Source: Chloroflexota bacterium
GTDB lineage: Bacteria > Chloroflexota > UBA6077 > FW602-bin22 > JACPRP01
DNA: 51,842 nt
NCBI GenBank assembly: GCA_016189905.1
Contig: JACPRP010000029.1
Coordinates: 1 to 51,842, forward strand
Reading direction: 5' to 3'
The first letter of the stretch is position 1. Each line of letters starts with the position of its first letter. Both the position numbers and the translations under genes were made by a program. Shown piece after piece: positions 15,425-22,585 of the stretch. Below the pieces are notes generated by a model. It ran no database searches, was not told where the DNA came from, and saw only the letters and a program-made list of their open reading frames with translations.

Positions 15425-15948
15425 TAGCTGCGGACAGAGACCGAAACTGCCTGCGTAATTGCCTGCTGCTCCTCTTCCGTAAGAGGATACTTGGACTGTC
15501 CTCCTTCCAGGGATTTCGCAAAAATACGGTTGCCGGTGCGGCTGTAAAGGGAACTGATGACCAGACCGTTGCCCAACGCATCCAACAAAGCGATCGCGAA
15601 GCTCTGGTCACCGCCGGTATCGTTGAACGGGTTGAATCTGACGATCCCAACGCGCTGAACGGCGCGGCGCGACGCCTGGTCCAACTCCTGGCAGAAAGCG
15701 GCCAGGTCATCCACTTTCAGCGAAACTTGATAGAGGTGGGTCAGGTGATTCTCGAGCAACTGCTCGAGATTCCCTTCATCGACATTATTGGTCAGCGAGC
15801 GATAATGCCACGACATCCGGCCGACACGAGACTGGACTATCGCGAGCCACGCAAGGCACGACAAGACGAGCGCCAGCAAAACCAGCCAAAGAGCCAACCC
15901 ATAATTCTGAAAGAGAAGAGCCAAGCCTTCCAACTGCACCCCTCGCAT
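15424..15948 (-). CDS. DUF4446 family membrane-anchored protein
   Basis: A 174-residue protein with one N-terminal TM helix (about 15-38), a short coiled coil, and a C-terminal domain with the DUF4446 hallmarks: QRVGIVRFNPFNDTGGDQSF, followed by ALLDALGNGLVISSLYSR and a late SKYPLTEEE. The family is common in Firmicutes and Chloroflexota and has no known function; it is often near chromosome-partitioning genes, which are absent here. With ATG 15948 the leader would be only about nine bases, so an in-frame TTG at 15933 (GAGGGG upstream) is an alternative start. Confidence 0.85.
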   Translation of the reverse strand: MRGVQLEGLALLFQNYGLALWLVLLALVLSCLAWLAIVQSRVGRMSWHYRSLTNNVDEGNLEQLLENHLTHLYQVSLKVDDLAAFCQELDQASRRAVQRVGIVRFNPFNDTGGDQSFAIALLDALGNGLVISSLYSRTGNRIFAKSLEGGQSKYPLTEEEQQAITQAVSVSVRS

Positions 15949-15963
15949 CCTCTGGTTTGCACC

Positions 15964-15992
15964 ATTCTAGCGCATTTTCAGGAGATTATCAA
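15964..15992 (-). promoter_or_regulatory. Predicted promoter of the DUF4446-kinase-regulator operon
   Basis: On the minus strand TTGATA (15992-15987), a 17-base spacer and TAGAAT (15969-15964), just upstream of the DUF4446 start. Predicted from sequence only. Confidence 0.55.
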
Positions 15993-16022
15993 GAAAGCCG
16001 CGAACGCCTGCCTCCCTGAGAT

Positions 16023-16052
16023 TTGCGGGTGCGAGCCGGTTCGTTGTATAAT
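16023..16052 (+). promoter_or_regulatory. Predicted promoter with perfect TATAAT
   Basis: TTGCGG (16023-16028), 18-base spacer, TATAAT (16047-16052), about 60 bases before the small membrane gene at 16112. The -35 region TTTGCGGGTGCGAG closely matches the promoter at 21661. Confidence 0.6.
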
Positions 16053-16111
16053 CCACGCGAAGCAGTGCCGCAGACCGTCGCACACGACATCACTAGTGTT
16101 GGAGCAATGAA

Positions 16112-16435
16112 TTGAGCAAGAAGAAAGTGTCAGAGCACACTGGCGCGGGAAAAGGAAAGAAGCAGCAAAAGAGGAAATTACTGCGGACTATGCCGTCACA
16201 GGTCGACCAGCCGGTGAGCCAGACAGCCCGCTCCGCGGGCGTGGATATGCCGCAATCGGCTTTGCCACAATCTGTCATTTCGGGCATATCCGCCGCAAGA
16301 TTCCGCCAGGTGCGGCCCCAGCGGCATGAGATCGTTACTGATTATCGCTACGTCGTCTCCGATTTGAAGAGAATCGGCGTGATAGCCGCGGTAATGTTTG
16401 TCATCATCATTGCGCTCTCGTTCGTCATTCGCTAG
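16112..16435 (+). CDS. Small C-terminally anchored membrane protein, unknown function
   Basis: TTG 16112, with GGAG seven bases upstream, starts a 107-residue protein. It has a Lys-rich N-terminus (KKKVSEHTGAGKGKKQQKRK), a flexible middle, a conserved-looking DYRYVVSDLKRIG segment, and a single C-terminal TM helix (VIAAVMFVIIIALSFVIR). The soluble part should be cytosolic. I recognise no family with certainty. Its stop overlaps that of the convergent kinase gene by two bases, in a CTAG. A clear promoter precedes it. Confidence 0.7.
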   Translation: MSKKKVSEHTGAGKGKKQQKRKLLRTMPSQVDQPVSQTARSAGVDMPQSALPQSVISGISAARFRQVRPQRHEIVTDYRYVVSDLKRIGVIAAVMFVIIIALSFVIR

Positions 16436-17448
16436 AAGGCCCCGATGGCGCCGCGGAACTCGTCGGGCGTGGTTGTGGCGTTGCCCAGACGGCGGACGAC
16501 CAGGCCAGCAGCCAGATTGGAAAGATGGGTTGCTTGCAAGAGCGATGCTCCGGCCGTCAAGGCCAGGGTGAGCACGGCGACAACCGTATCACCCGCGCCA
16601 GTAACGTCAAACACCTCGCTCTTGTTGGTCACAGGGATATGTGCATAACCTTCGCGATCGGCAACCGACATCCCGTCCCAACCTCTCGTGATAACCACAG
16701 ATTGCACCCTAAGCTCGCGTAGAAGCCTGGCTGCTGCTGCCTGGAAGCTCTCTTCGCTAGACAGGTTTTCGTTCAGTCGGGTTTCAGCCTCCGCGTGGTT
16801 ACACTTCACCAGGGTGAAACCAGCGAATTTGTGCAGGTCGCCCTGAGAATCGGCCGTGAGCAGCTTGCCGCGGCGACCGGCCATTTCCAGACAGGCATCG
16901 ACCGTCTGTTGGCAGATCAGCCCGCTCTTGTAGTCGCTGAAGAGCACGGCATCAACATCGGCGATGACGGAGCTCACGTAATCTGTGACTTGCTTCCGAA
17001 TCTCGGGATCCATTTCACGACGGTCGAGACGATCGATGCGCACTATTTGCTGGCGGATGCGCGTGCCGTCTTCGGCAACCACCCTGGTCTTGGTGGTGGT
17101 CGGGCGCGAAGTATCGACGACGATCCCCGATACGTCGATGCCGCTGGAGCTCAACTGTTGCTTAAGGATCTTACCGGACTCATCATCGCCAACGACGCCG
17201 ACAGCGAGCGCCTCACCGCCGAGCGATTGGATGTTATTGGCCGGGTTTGCGGCCGCACCCGGCAGAGTGAACTCCCTGTCGAATTCCAGGATAGGGACCG
17301 GCGCCTCACGCGAAAGACGTGTGGCCCGGCCGACAAGGTAACGATCGAGAACAACATCACCAATGACAAGGATTTTTCGGCCTGCGAACTTGTCGACAAG
17401 GCCGATCAGGTTCTTCTTATCCAATTCGTCCAATTCGGCCTCCTTCAT
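16432..17448 (-). CDS. PfkB-family sugar kinase, heptose-7-phosphate kinase (HldE/RfaE1) type
   Basis: A 338-residue PfkB (ribokinase-fold) kinase of the RfaE domain I type. Evidence is KILVIGDVVLDRYLVG at the N-terminus, REAPVPILEFDRE, PGAAANPANNIQSLGG, and the catalytic/anion-hole signature DVTGAGDTVVAVL near residue 285. RfaE1 phosphorylates D-glycero-D-manno-heptose 7-phosphate on the way to ADP-heptose. The nucleotidyltransferase half of HldE is absent, so a separate enzyme would be needed. It is the last gene of a run with two GT9 glycosyltransferases (4-base overlap), which supports a heptose role. Confidence 0.82.
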   Translation of the reverse strand: MKEAELDELDKKNLIGLVDKFAGRKILVIGDVVLDRYLVGRATRLSREAPVPILEFDREFTLPGAAANPANNIQSLGGEALAVGVVGDDESGKILKQQLSSSGIDVSGIVVDTSRPTTTKTRVVAEDGTRIRQQIVRIDRLDRREMDPEIRKQVTDYVSSVIADVDAVLFSDYKSGLICQQTVDACLEMAGRRGKLLTADSQGDLHKFAGFTLVKCNHAEAETRLNENLSSEESFQAAAARLLRELRVQSVVITRGWDGMSVADREGYAHIPVTNKSEVFDVTGAGDTVVAVLTLALTAGASLLQATHLSNLAAGLVVRRLGNATTTPDEFRGAIGAF

Positions 17449-18629
17449 AGTGCACCATCAGACGACACTTGCCCAACACCAACGGAATTCAGCATCCTCG
17501 CGACCTCGTGCAGCACCGGTCCGGTTTCGAGCGCCACCATGCAATCGCTCGGGCCTTTCGAGGACCCGAAGTCGAATCTGCCACAAGGGCTACAGGCCAG
17601 GTTTGCACGAACGACCGTATGCCGCCGCCCATCACCCCAAGGTCCGAAGAGACGGTGGTCGCTGGGGCCAAACAAATGTACAGTTGGCGTACCCACGGAT
17701 GCCGCCAGGTGCATTCCACCGCTGTCCACCCCGATAGCGAGGACGCAGCGGCGTAGAATTGCCGCGAACTGACCGAGCGTCGTATCGCCCGCCGTCACGA
17801 TGGCCTTTCCCGCCACCCTGTTGGCGATGGACATCGCCAATCCTCTTTCCATCGCCGACCCGGTCAGAAGCAAAACGCAGCCGTAAGCGCTCACCAGATG
17901 CTGACCCATTTCCGCAAATCTATCCGCCCCCCAGAGCTTGGTAGGCGACCCGCTCCCTGGATGAAGGGCTATCAGGCGATCCGTATCACGGATGCCCTTC
18001 GCCGCAAGGTAATCGGCAGCGAACTTCTCGTCGGCCTCCGTCACGACAAAATCAAGCCCGACTCGGTCTGGCAGCCATCGGGCCGGTGCCAGGCCTAACG
18101 ACTGCTCGATCAGTCCGATGTTCTGCTCTACCTCATGCCGACCCGGCACGTATGGCAATCGATCCGTCAAAAACGGACGACAGGCGACGATGTCGTAGCC
18201 AATGCGGCGCGGGATTCCAGCGAGATAGGCTGCCAAGGCGCCCCACCAGAAATCAAACCGCAGATTGATCACGGTGTCAAACGAGTAATACTGCAAACTC
18301 CTTGCCAGCCTCAACAAGACGGCATAAGGCTCCAATGGGCTCGCCTTTCTGCGGCGGCTAAACCAGGGGAATTCATAGACGATCAGCTCGTCGACGTTCT
18401 TGTTGTTCTCAAGTACGGCTCGAGCCCACGGCCCGAGCAGAAACGTGATTCTGGCATCGGGTAATTGCGAACGCAGGAGTCGCAGCGCCGGCGTCGTGAA
18501 GAGGATATCACCGATATGGTCAGGGCGTATCAGCAATACCCGATTAATTTTCCCACGCTGGCGCTGTGCCCCACGGCGCACAATCAGCGGCACCAGACGC
18601 AAGAGCCAGTTGCGAGCGGAACGCTTCAA
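17445..18629 (-). CDS. Glycosyltransferase family 9 (heptosyltransferase-like)
   Basis: A 394-residue GT-B enzyme of family 9. An N-terminal RVLLIRPDHIGDILFTTPAL motif, a central ALHPGSGSPTKLW, and a C-terminal VDSGGMHLAASVGTPTVHLFGPS are the landmarks of ADP-heptose-using transferases such as WaaF/WaaC. A CSPCGRFDF segment and a late CM pair also match the family. The substrate is inferred. It overlaps both neighbours by four bases (ATGA), so it is coupled to the other GT9 gene and the sugar kinase. Confidence 0.88.
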   Translation of the reverse strand: MKRSARNWLLRLVPLIVRRGAQRQRGKINRVLLIRPDHIGDILFTTPALRLLRSQLPDARITFLLGPWARAVLENNKNVDELIVYEFPWFSRRRKASPLEPYAVLLRLARSLQYYSFDTVINLRFDFWWGALAAYLAGIPRRIGYDIVACRPFLTDRLPYVPGRHEVEQNIGLIEQSLGLAPARWLPDRVGLDFVVTEADEKFAADYLAAKGIRDTDRLIALHPGSGSPTKLWGADRFAEMGQHLVSAYGCVLLLTGSAMERGLAMSIANRVAGKAIVTAGDTTLGQFAAILRRCVLAIGVDSGGMHLAASVGTPTVHLFGPSDHRLFGPWGDGRRHTVVRANLACSPCGRFDFGSSKGPSDCMVALETGPVLHEVARMLNSVGVGQVSSDGAL

Positions 18630-19999
18630 GGTCGCATCTCGGTTGCCGAGTTCAGCCTGGCAATGCCTCTTGCTTCGAGCAGTTCCTGCACGGCCTGCCA
18701 GACTTGATCCTCTTTTATCGCCATAACACAGTCATAGGTTGCACAGGGGCGGGCAGCGCCCTTCTCGAAACACGGACGGCAGGACGTGTTGGCCTGCACC
18801 ACCCTCGCCTCATCCGAATACGGCCCATAAGCTCGGGCATCTGTGGGACCGAAGATGGCCACAACAGGAGCGCCTACCGCGACCGCAAGGTGCAAAGGTC
18901 CCGTGTCATTTCCGATGAACAACTGGCAAGAAGCGAGAACGCCGGCCAGCTCGCCAAAGGTGATCTTCCCTGCAAGGTTGATAGGCCGCCGTACCATCTC
19001 GCGCTCCATCTCGTCGGCTAGCGGCGCGTCCGATTCAGCGCCCACGATGAGGACATTCCCGGCGTATTCTTCGATTACTCTATCGGCAATCGCCGCGAAG
19101 CGTCTGGCTGGCCAACGCTTGGCAATTAGCTCCATACCAGGATTAACGCCACCACCGGGGTGGATGGCGACGAGTGACGCGTGGGGGCAGGGGTGAGGCT
19201 GATCCAGAGGTTTGGGAGCGTTCTGCTCTGTCGTGCTGCCCCCTTTTGTGTCGGCCAGTTTCCGCATCTCAGACACCGACCGGTCCCGCGCTCCGCCGGG
19301 CGGAGCGGCTACATTCCCATCTCCCACATTATCCTCGCCTCCGTGTCTCCGTGTCTCCGTGGTGCCGGACCCTGAGGCGCGGATTAGTTGACGGGCCTTT
19401 TCGACATCTTGGGCTGATGGATAGAACTCGAGACGGTTTCGGCGGGGGTCCAGGCCTAGGGCACGAACTACGTCCAGGTAAAGCTCCACCTCGTGTCGAA
19501 CGCCGGCGCACGGGACTCTGATGGTCAACGGGAAACCTCGGCCCTCGCTATCGAGGCCGATTCTCCTTGGGATGCCCGCGAGCCAAGGCAGCAGCGTGAG
19601 GAAAACCGACCGCTCGAAGACAAAGCAAGTATCATAGCGTTCCTGCCGTAGACGACGGACCAGCGCCAGATACTCGCCAGGACTATATGAGCCGCCGCCC
19701 ACGCGGCCGCAGTCGACCACCCGGTCTAGGTGCGGGTTGCCAGCGACTGCCTGCTTCGACCAGCTTCCGACGACGAAATCGACCCGGGCGTCTGGAAAAG
19801 CCTCGCGAATGGCTTTGAGCACGGGCGTCGACATCAGGACATCTCCCAGGCAGCAAGGCTTGATGATGGCTATCGCCTTGACGGACGTGAAATCGATCGG
19901 CTTTTCCGAGGGGAAAATCGCACCCAGGAGACTGCACACTGCGCCGATGGCTAAGTTCCTCATTCTTCTGGCCTGACGGCGCACCAGGTTTAACGACAC
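18626..19999 (-). CDS. Glycosyltransferase family 9 with a repeat-derived in-frame insertion
   Basis: A 457-residue GT9 enzyme, longer than its roughly 350-390-residue relatives. The family motifs are AIIKPCCLGDVLMSTP (about 45-59), VAIHPGGGVNPGM (about 277-289) and GNDTGPLHLAVAVGAPVVAIFGPT. The extra length is a low-complexity stretch at about residues 209-273 (bases 19181-19375) between the two Rossmann domains, including TTETRRHGGED. It is encoded by a short-period repeat (19338-19362) of a kind seen dispersed in many genomes. The frame is kept, and the catalytic parts are intact. The start may instead be ATG 19963. Confidence 0.85.
   Translation of the reverse strand: MSLNLVRRQARRMRNLAIGAVCSLLGAIFPSEKPIDFTSVKAIAIIKPCCLGDVLMSTPVLKAIREAFPDARVDFVVGSWSKQAVAGNPHLDRVVDCGRVGGGSYSPGEYLALVRRLRQERYDTCFVFERSVFLTLLPWLAGIPRRIGLDSEGRGFPLTIRVPCAGVRHEVELYLDVVRALGLDPRRNRLEFYPSAQDVEKARQLIRASGSGTTETRRHGGEDNVGDGNVAAPPGGARDRSVSEMRKLADTKGGSTTEQNAPKPLDQPHPCPHASLVAIHPGGGVNPGMELIAKRWPARRFAAIADRVIEEYAGNVLIVGAESDAPLADEMEREMVRRPINLAGKITFGELAGVLASCQLFIGNDTGPLHLAVAVGAPVVAIFGPTDARAYGPYSDEARVVQANTSCRPCFEKGAARPCATYDCVMAIKEDQVWQAVQELLEARGIARLNSATEMRP
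19338..19362. repeat. Short-period repeat unit (GTGTCTCC type) inside a gene
   Basis: Three overlapping units of the period-9 motif CTCCGTGTC within the GT9 gene. On the minus strand it encodes ETRRHGG. Similar 'acggagacacggag' repeats are known as dispersed elements in environmental bacterial genomes. Confidence 0.6.
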
Positions 20000-20003
20000 A
20001 TGG

Positions 20004-20456
20004 CTACCCGTCGGCTCTCTCTTTGCCAGGCCACGATGTCACGGCAAAGAGGATTTCTCCCTCCGCGGCGACCTGGCCCTCGACGGTCGCTTTCGCGGAT
20101 AGCCGCCCCACGGGGCCGCGCATCTTGATCATCTTCACCTCAAGACGAAGTGTGTCGCCCGGCACGACCGGGCGTCGAAAACGAAAGCCATCGATACCCG
20201 CCAGCATCCCAAGCTTGCCACGATGCGCGCCACGGAAGAAGGCGGCAGCGGCGGTTTGCGCGAGGGCCTCGACTAACAAGACGCCCGGCATGACCGCATA
20301 GTCAGGGAAATGCCCCTGGAAAAATGGCTCGTTAGCCGTGACGTTCTTGATGCCAACCGCGTACGTGCCATCCTCCGCCGCCTCCACAATCTTATCGACC
20401 AGCAGGAAAGGATAGCGATGAGGTATAGTTTCCCTGATCTCATTAATCCCGAGCAT
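20004..20456 (-). CDS. fabZ: 3-hydroxyacyl-ACP dehydratase
   Basis: ATG 20456 has GGAGG five bases upstream, giving 150 residues, normal for FabZ. The hot-dog fold signature is present: [13 protein letters not shown], then [27 protein letters not shown] active site with His49 and Glu63. It dehydrates 3-hydroxyacyl-ACP in type II fatty acid synthesis. It is odd that it sits alone between glycosyltransferase genes: the GT2 gene overlaps its start by 14 bases and the GT9 gene follows after four. In Gram-negative bacteria fabZ often neighbours lipid A genes, so a lipid-glycan link is possible. Confidence 0.92.
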   Translation of the reverse strand: MLGINEIRETIPHRYPFLLVDKIVEAAEDGTYAVGIKNVTANEPFFQGHFPDYAVMPGVLLVEALAQTAAAAFFRGAHRGKLGMLAGIDGFRFRRPVVPGDTLRLEVKMIKMRGPVGRLSAKATVEGQVAAEGEILFAVTSWPGKERADG

Positions 20457-21432
20457 CTCTGCCTCCGGTGTTCTGATTTTGCGCTTCTTTGGCCTCATCG
20501 ATCTCGATGGTTTTGACCCTGTACAACACGTCTTCGAGCAATCGCCTGTTCGCGGCTATAAGGTCGGCCAATAGTCCGATGAGGAAAACCTGGAAACCGA
20601 CGATGAGGAGCGCCGCCGAAAGGACGAGGGATTGGATATGGCCGGCTCCCTCGTCCGTGAAATAATAGTACAGGAACCTGACCACTCCGACGATGCCGAC
20701 CAGCGAAACCAGGAGGCCGATGTACGCGAAGACCTTGAGCGGCTCGTACATCGCATACGTCCGGACGATCGTCGCCGCGGATCGCTTCACGTAGCCCCAG
20801 ATTCCCGTCATCAGCCGCGATTCGCGCAACTGATCGTTCACAGAGATGGGAACGTAGGCAATCGCGGTTTGCTGCGTTCCGGCCTGAATAAGCGTTTCCA
20901 AGGTGTAGGTGTACCTGGAGTGGACTTTCACCTTTATGGCGGCTTCACGTGAATAGGCCCTGAAGCCGCTGGGCGCATCCGGTACGGCGGTGCCTGAGAG
21001 CATACGCACGGTCCAGCTTCCCAGCCGCTGGAGCAGTTTCTTGCGGCGCGAGAAATGGGGAATGCTCTCAGGCTGACGATCGCCGACGACCAGATCGGCA
21101 CGGCGGTCCAGGATCGGCTGGATGAGGCGGGGTATTTCTTCCTGCGGATACTGGTTATCGCCGTCGGTGTTGACTATAATATCCGCACCGAGGCGCAGAG
21201 CGGCATCGAGGCCGGTCTGAAACGCAGTGGCAAGGCCCTTGTTGCCAACGTGACGGACGACGTGATCGACGCCGAGGTCCTGGGCAACCTGGGCGGTGCA
21301 GTCCGTCGAGCCATCATCCACGACCAGCGTCTCGATTCTGTCGACGCCGGGAATCTCCCTGGGGATGCTGGCCAGCACCAACGGGAGCGTGTTCTCTTCG
21401 TTGTAGCAGGGAATCTGAACGATGAGCTTCAT
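20443..21432 (-). CDS. GT2 glycosyltransferase with C-terminal membrane helices
   Basis: From ATG 21432 the protein has 329 residues. The GT2 catalytic domain has [48 protein letters not shown] (DXD-like) and GDRQPES. Two TM helices near the C-terminus ([20 protein letters not shown] and the following [17 protein letters not shown]) match polyprenyl-phosphate sugar transferases of the DPM1/GtrB type. It would load a sugar on a lipid carrier at the inner face of the membrane. It heads the fabZ-GT9-GT9-kinase operon and has its own promoter. Confidence 0.87.
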   Translation of the reverse strand: MKLIVQIPCYNEENTLPLVLASIPREIPGVDRIETLVVDDGSTDCTAQVAQDLGVDHVVRHVGNKGLATAFQTGLDAALRLGADIIVNTDGDNQYPQEEIPRLIQPILDRRADLVVGDRQPESIPHFSRRKKLLQRLGSWTVRMLSGTAVPDAPSGFRAYSREAAIKVKVHSRYTYTLETLIQAGTQQTAIAYVPISVNDQLRESRLMTGIWGYVKRSAATIVRTYAMYEPLKVFAYIGLLVSLVGIVGVVRFLYYYFTDEGAGHIQSLVLSAALLIVGFQVFLIGLLADLIAANRRLLEDVLYRVKTIEIDEAKEAQNQNTGGRDARD

Positions 21433-21466
21433 AAAATGGATCCAACCGGCTTCGCAGGATGGATGT

Positions 21467-21495
21467 ATAATACTATTTATTGGTGGCGTAATCAA
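21467..21495 (-). promoter_or_regulatory. Predicted promoter of the GT2-fabZ-GT9 operon
   Basis: On the minus strand TTGATT (21495-21490), 17-base spacer, TATTAT (21472-21467), about 35 bases before the GT2 ATG. Confidence 0.55.
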
Positions 21496-21660
21496 CTTGG
21501 CTGTTGGGCTGTGCGTACAGAGGGTCGCCATTCCCGCGCAGGAGGGACTTTATCGCCGTGTAGCAGTATAGCGGCTGGATTCCCGCTTACGTGAGAATAA
21601 TACGCCGGTGTGTTACACGCCTGGATTAGAAAGAATCAGCACCGTTGATGGCAGCGCGAG

Positions 21661-21689
21661 TTGCGGGTGTGAGTTGTTTATTGTAGAAT
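21661..21689 (+). promoter_or_regulatory. Predicted promoter of the methyltransferase-membrane protein pair
   Basis: TTGCGG (21661-21666), 17-base spacer, TAGAAT (21684-21689), about 40 bases before GTG 21728. The region around the -35 (AGTTGCGGGTGTGAG) resembles the promoter at 16023. Confidence 0.55.
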
Positions 21690-21727
21690 GACCAAGCCGC
21701 CAGAAGAAATCAAACGAGTGCTGCGAA

Positions 21728-22576
21728 GTGAGAACTGCCCCGTTTTCTAACCCTTGTGCCGCATGCGGTGAATACAGACCCGATGCCTTCGCTATTTATT
21801 TCGACGGCCATATGAAGCTCTACAGGTGTAAGACTTGTGGGTTTGTATCAGATTTCCCCGGCCCTGGGTATTTTCCGGGCTCGATGACTTACGAAGACTG
21901 TTTTTCTTTGGATTTTCTGAAACACTCAGAGTTCATGCACCCAGAAAGAGAGGGTGTTTTTGAGGATATCCTCGGTCGTATCGTGAAACTGAAGGCAACG
22001 GGCAAGGTCCTCGATGTGGGCTGCGGAGACGGCCACCTGCTATATCTGGCTATGCGTCGAGGCTTTGATGGCTACGGGGTCGAGCCCAACGAGATACTAT
22101 GTAGGTACGCATCTGCCAAGGCGAGAGCCCAAGTTGTTCAAGGGGACTATGCCAAAGAGATGTTCCCCGAGAGCTACTTTGACGTGATAACGCTGGTTCA
22201 TATTCTGGAGCATTTCTGGAATCCCGACGCTATCCTGGAGGCGGCCTGGCACCAGTTACGAGCAGGCGGAATACTGGTAATCGAAGTGCCGTCAATCCAC
22301 TCGCCGCACTTCCTTGCTTATGAATGGACAGGGATCAGGCGGTTCGTCAAAGGGCACATTGCCCGTGGACACGCCGGCTACTTCAGCCCCAGGCCCCTTT
22401 TAACGCTGACCGAGAGAATCGGTTTTCGCAAAGTATCCCTCGTTACTGGCCGCTGCCGATGCAAATACTCGGGAGCGATTAGCCGTTTCGCTGGGACCAT
22501 CGATCCACTGCTCAACGCGCTCAACATCGGAGCGATTCTGTACATTGGAATCAAGAAAGACCGGCCGCTTGATTAA
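21728..22576 (+). CDS. Class I SAM methyltransferase with N-terminal zinc-ribbon-like cysteines
   Basis: A 282-residue methyltransferase starting at GTG. The N-terminus has two CXXC pairs (CAACGE and CKTCGF), as in many methyltransferases of surface-sugar clusters. The SAM-binding motif I is VLDVGCGDGHLLYLA, and motif post-II/IV reads DVITLVHILEHFWNPD. Its neighbour is a large membrane protein gene starting nine bases downstream. A role in methylating a surface glycan is inferred from the surrounding glycosyltransferases; the acceptor is unknown. Confidence 0.85.
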   Translation: MRTAPFSNPCAACGEYRPDAFAIYFDGHMKLYRCKTCGFVSDFPGPGYFPGSMTYEDCFSLDFLKHSEFMHPEREGVFEDILGRIVKLKATGKVLDVGCGDGHLLYLAMRRGFDGYGVEPNEILCRYASAKARAQVVQGDYAKEMFPESYFDVITLVHILEHFWNPDAILEAAWHQLRAGGILVIEVPSIHSPHFLAYEWTGIRRFVKGHIARGHAGYFSPRPLLTLTERIGFRKVSLVTGRCRCKYSGAISRFAGTIDPLLNALNIGAILYIGIKKDRPLD

Positions 22577-22585
22577 GGATCCCGA

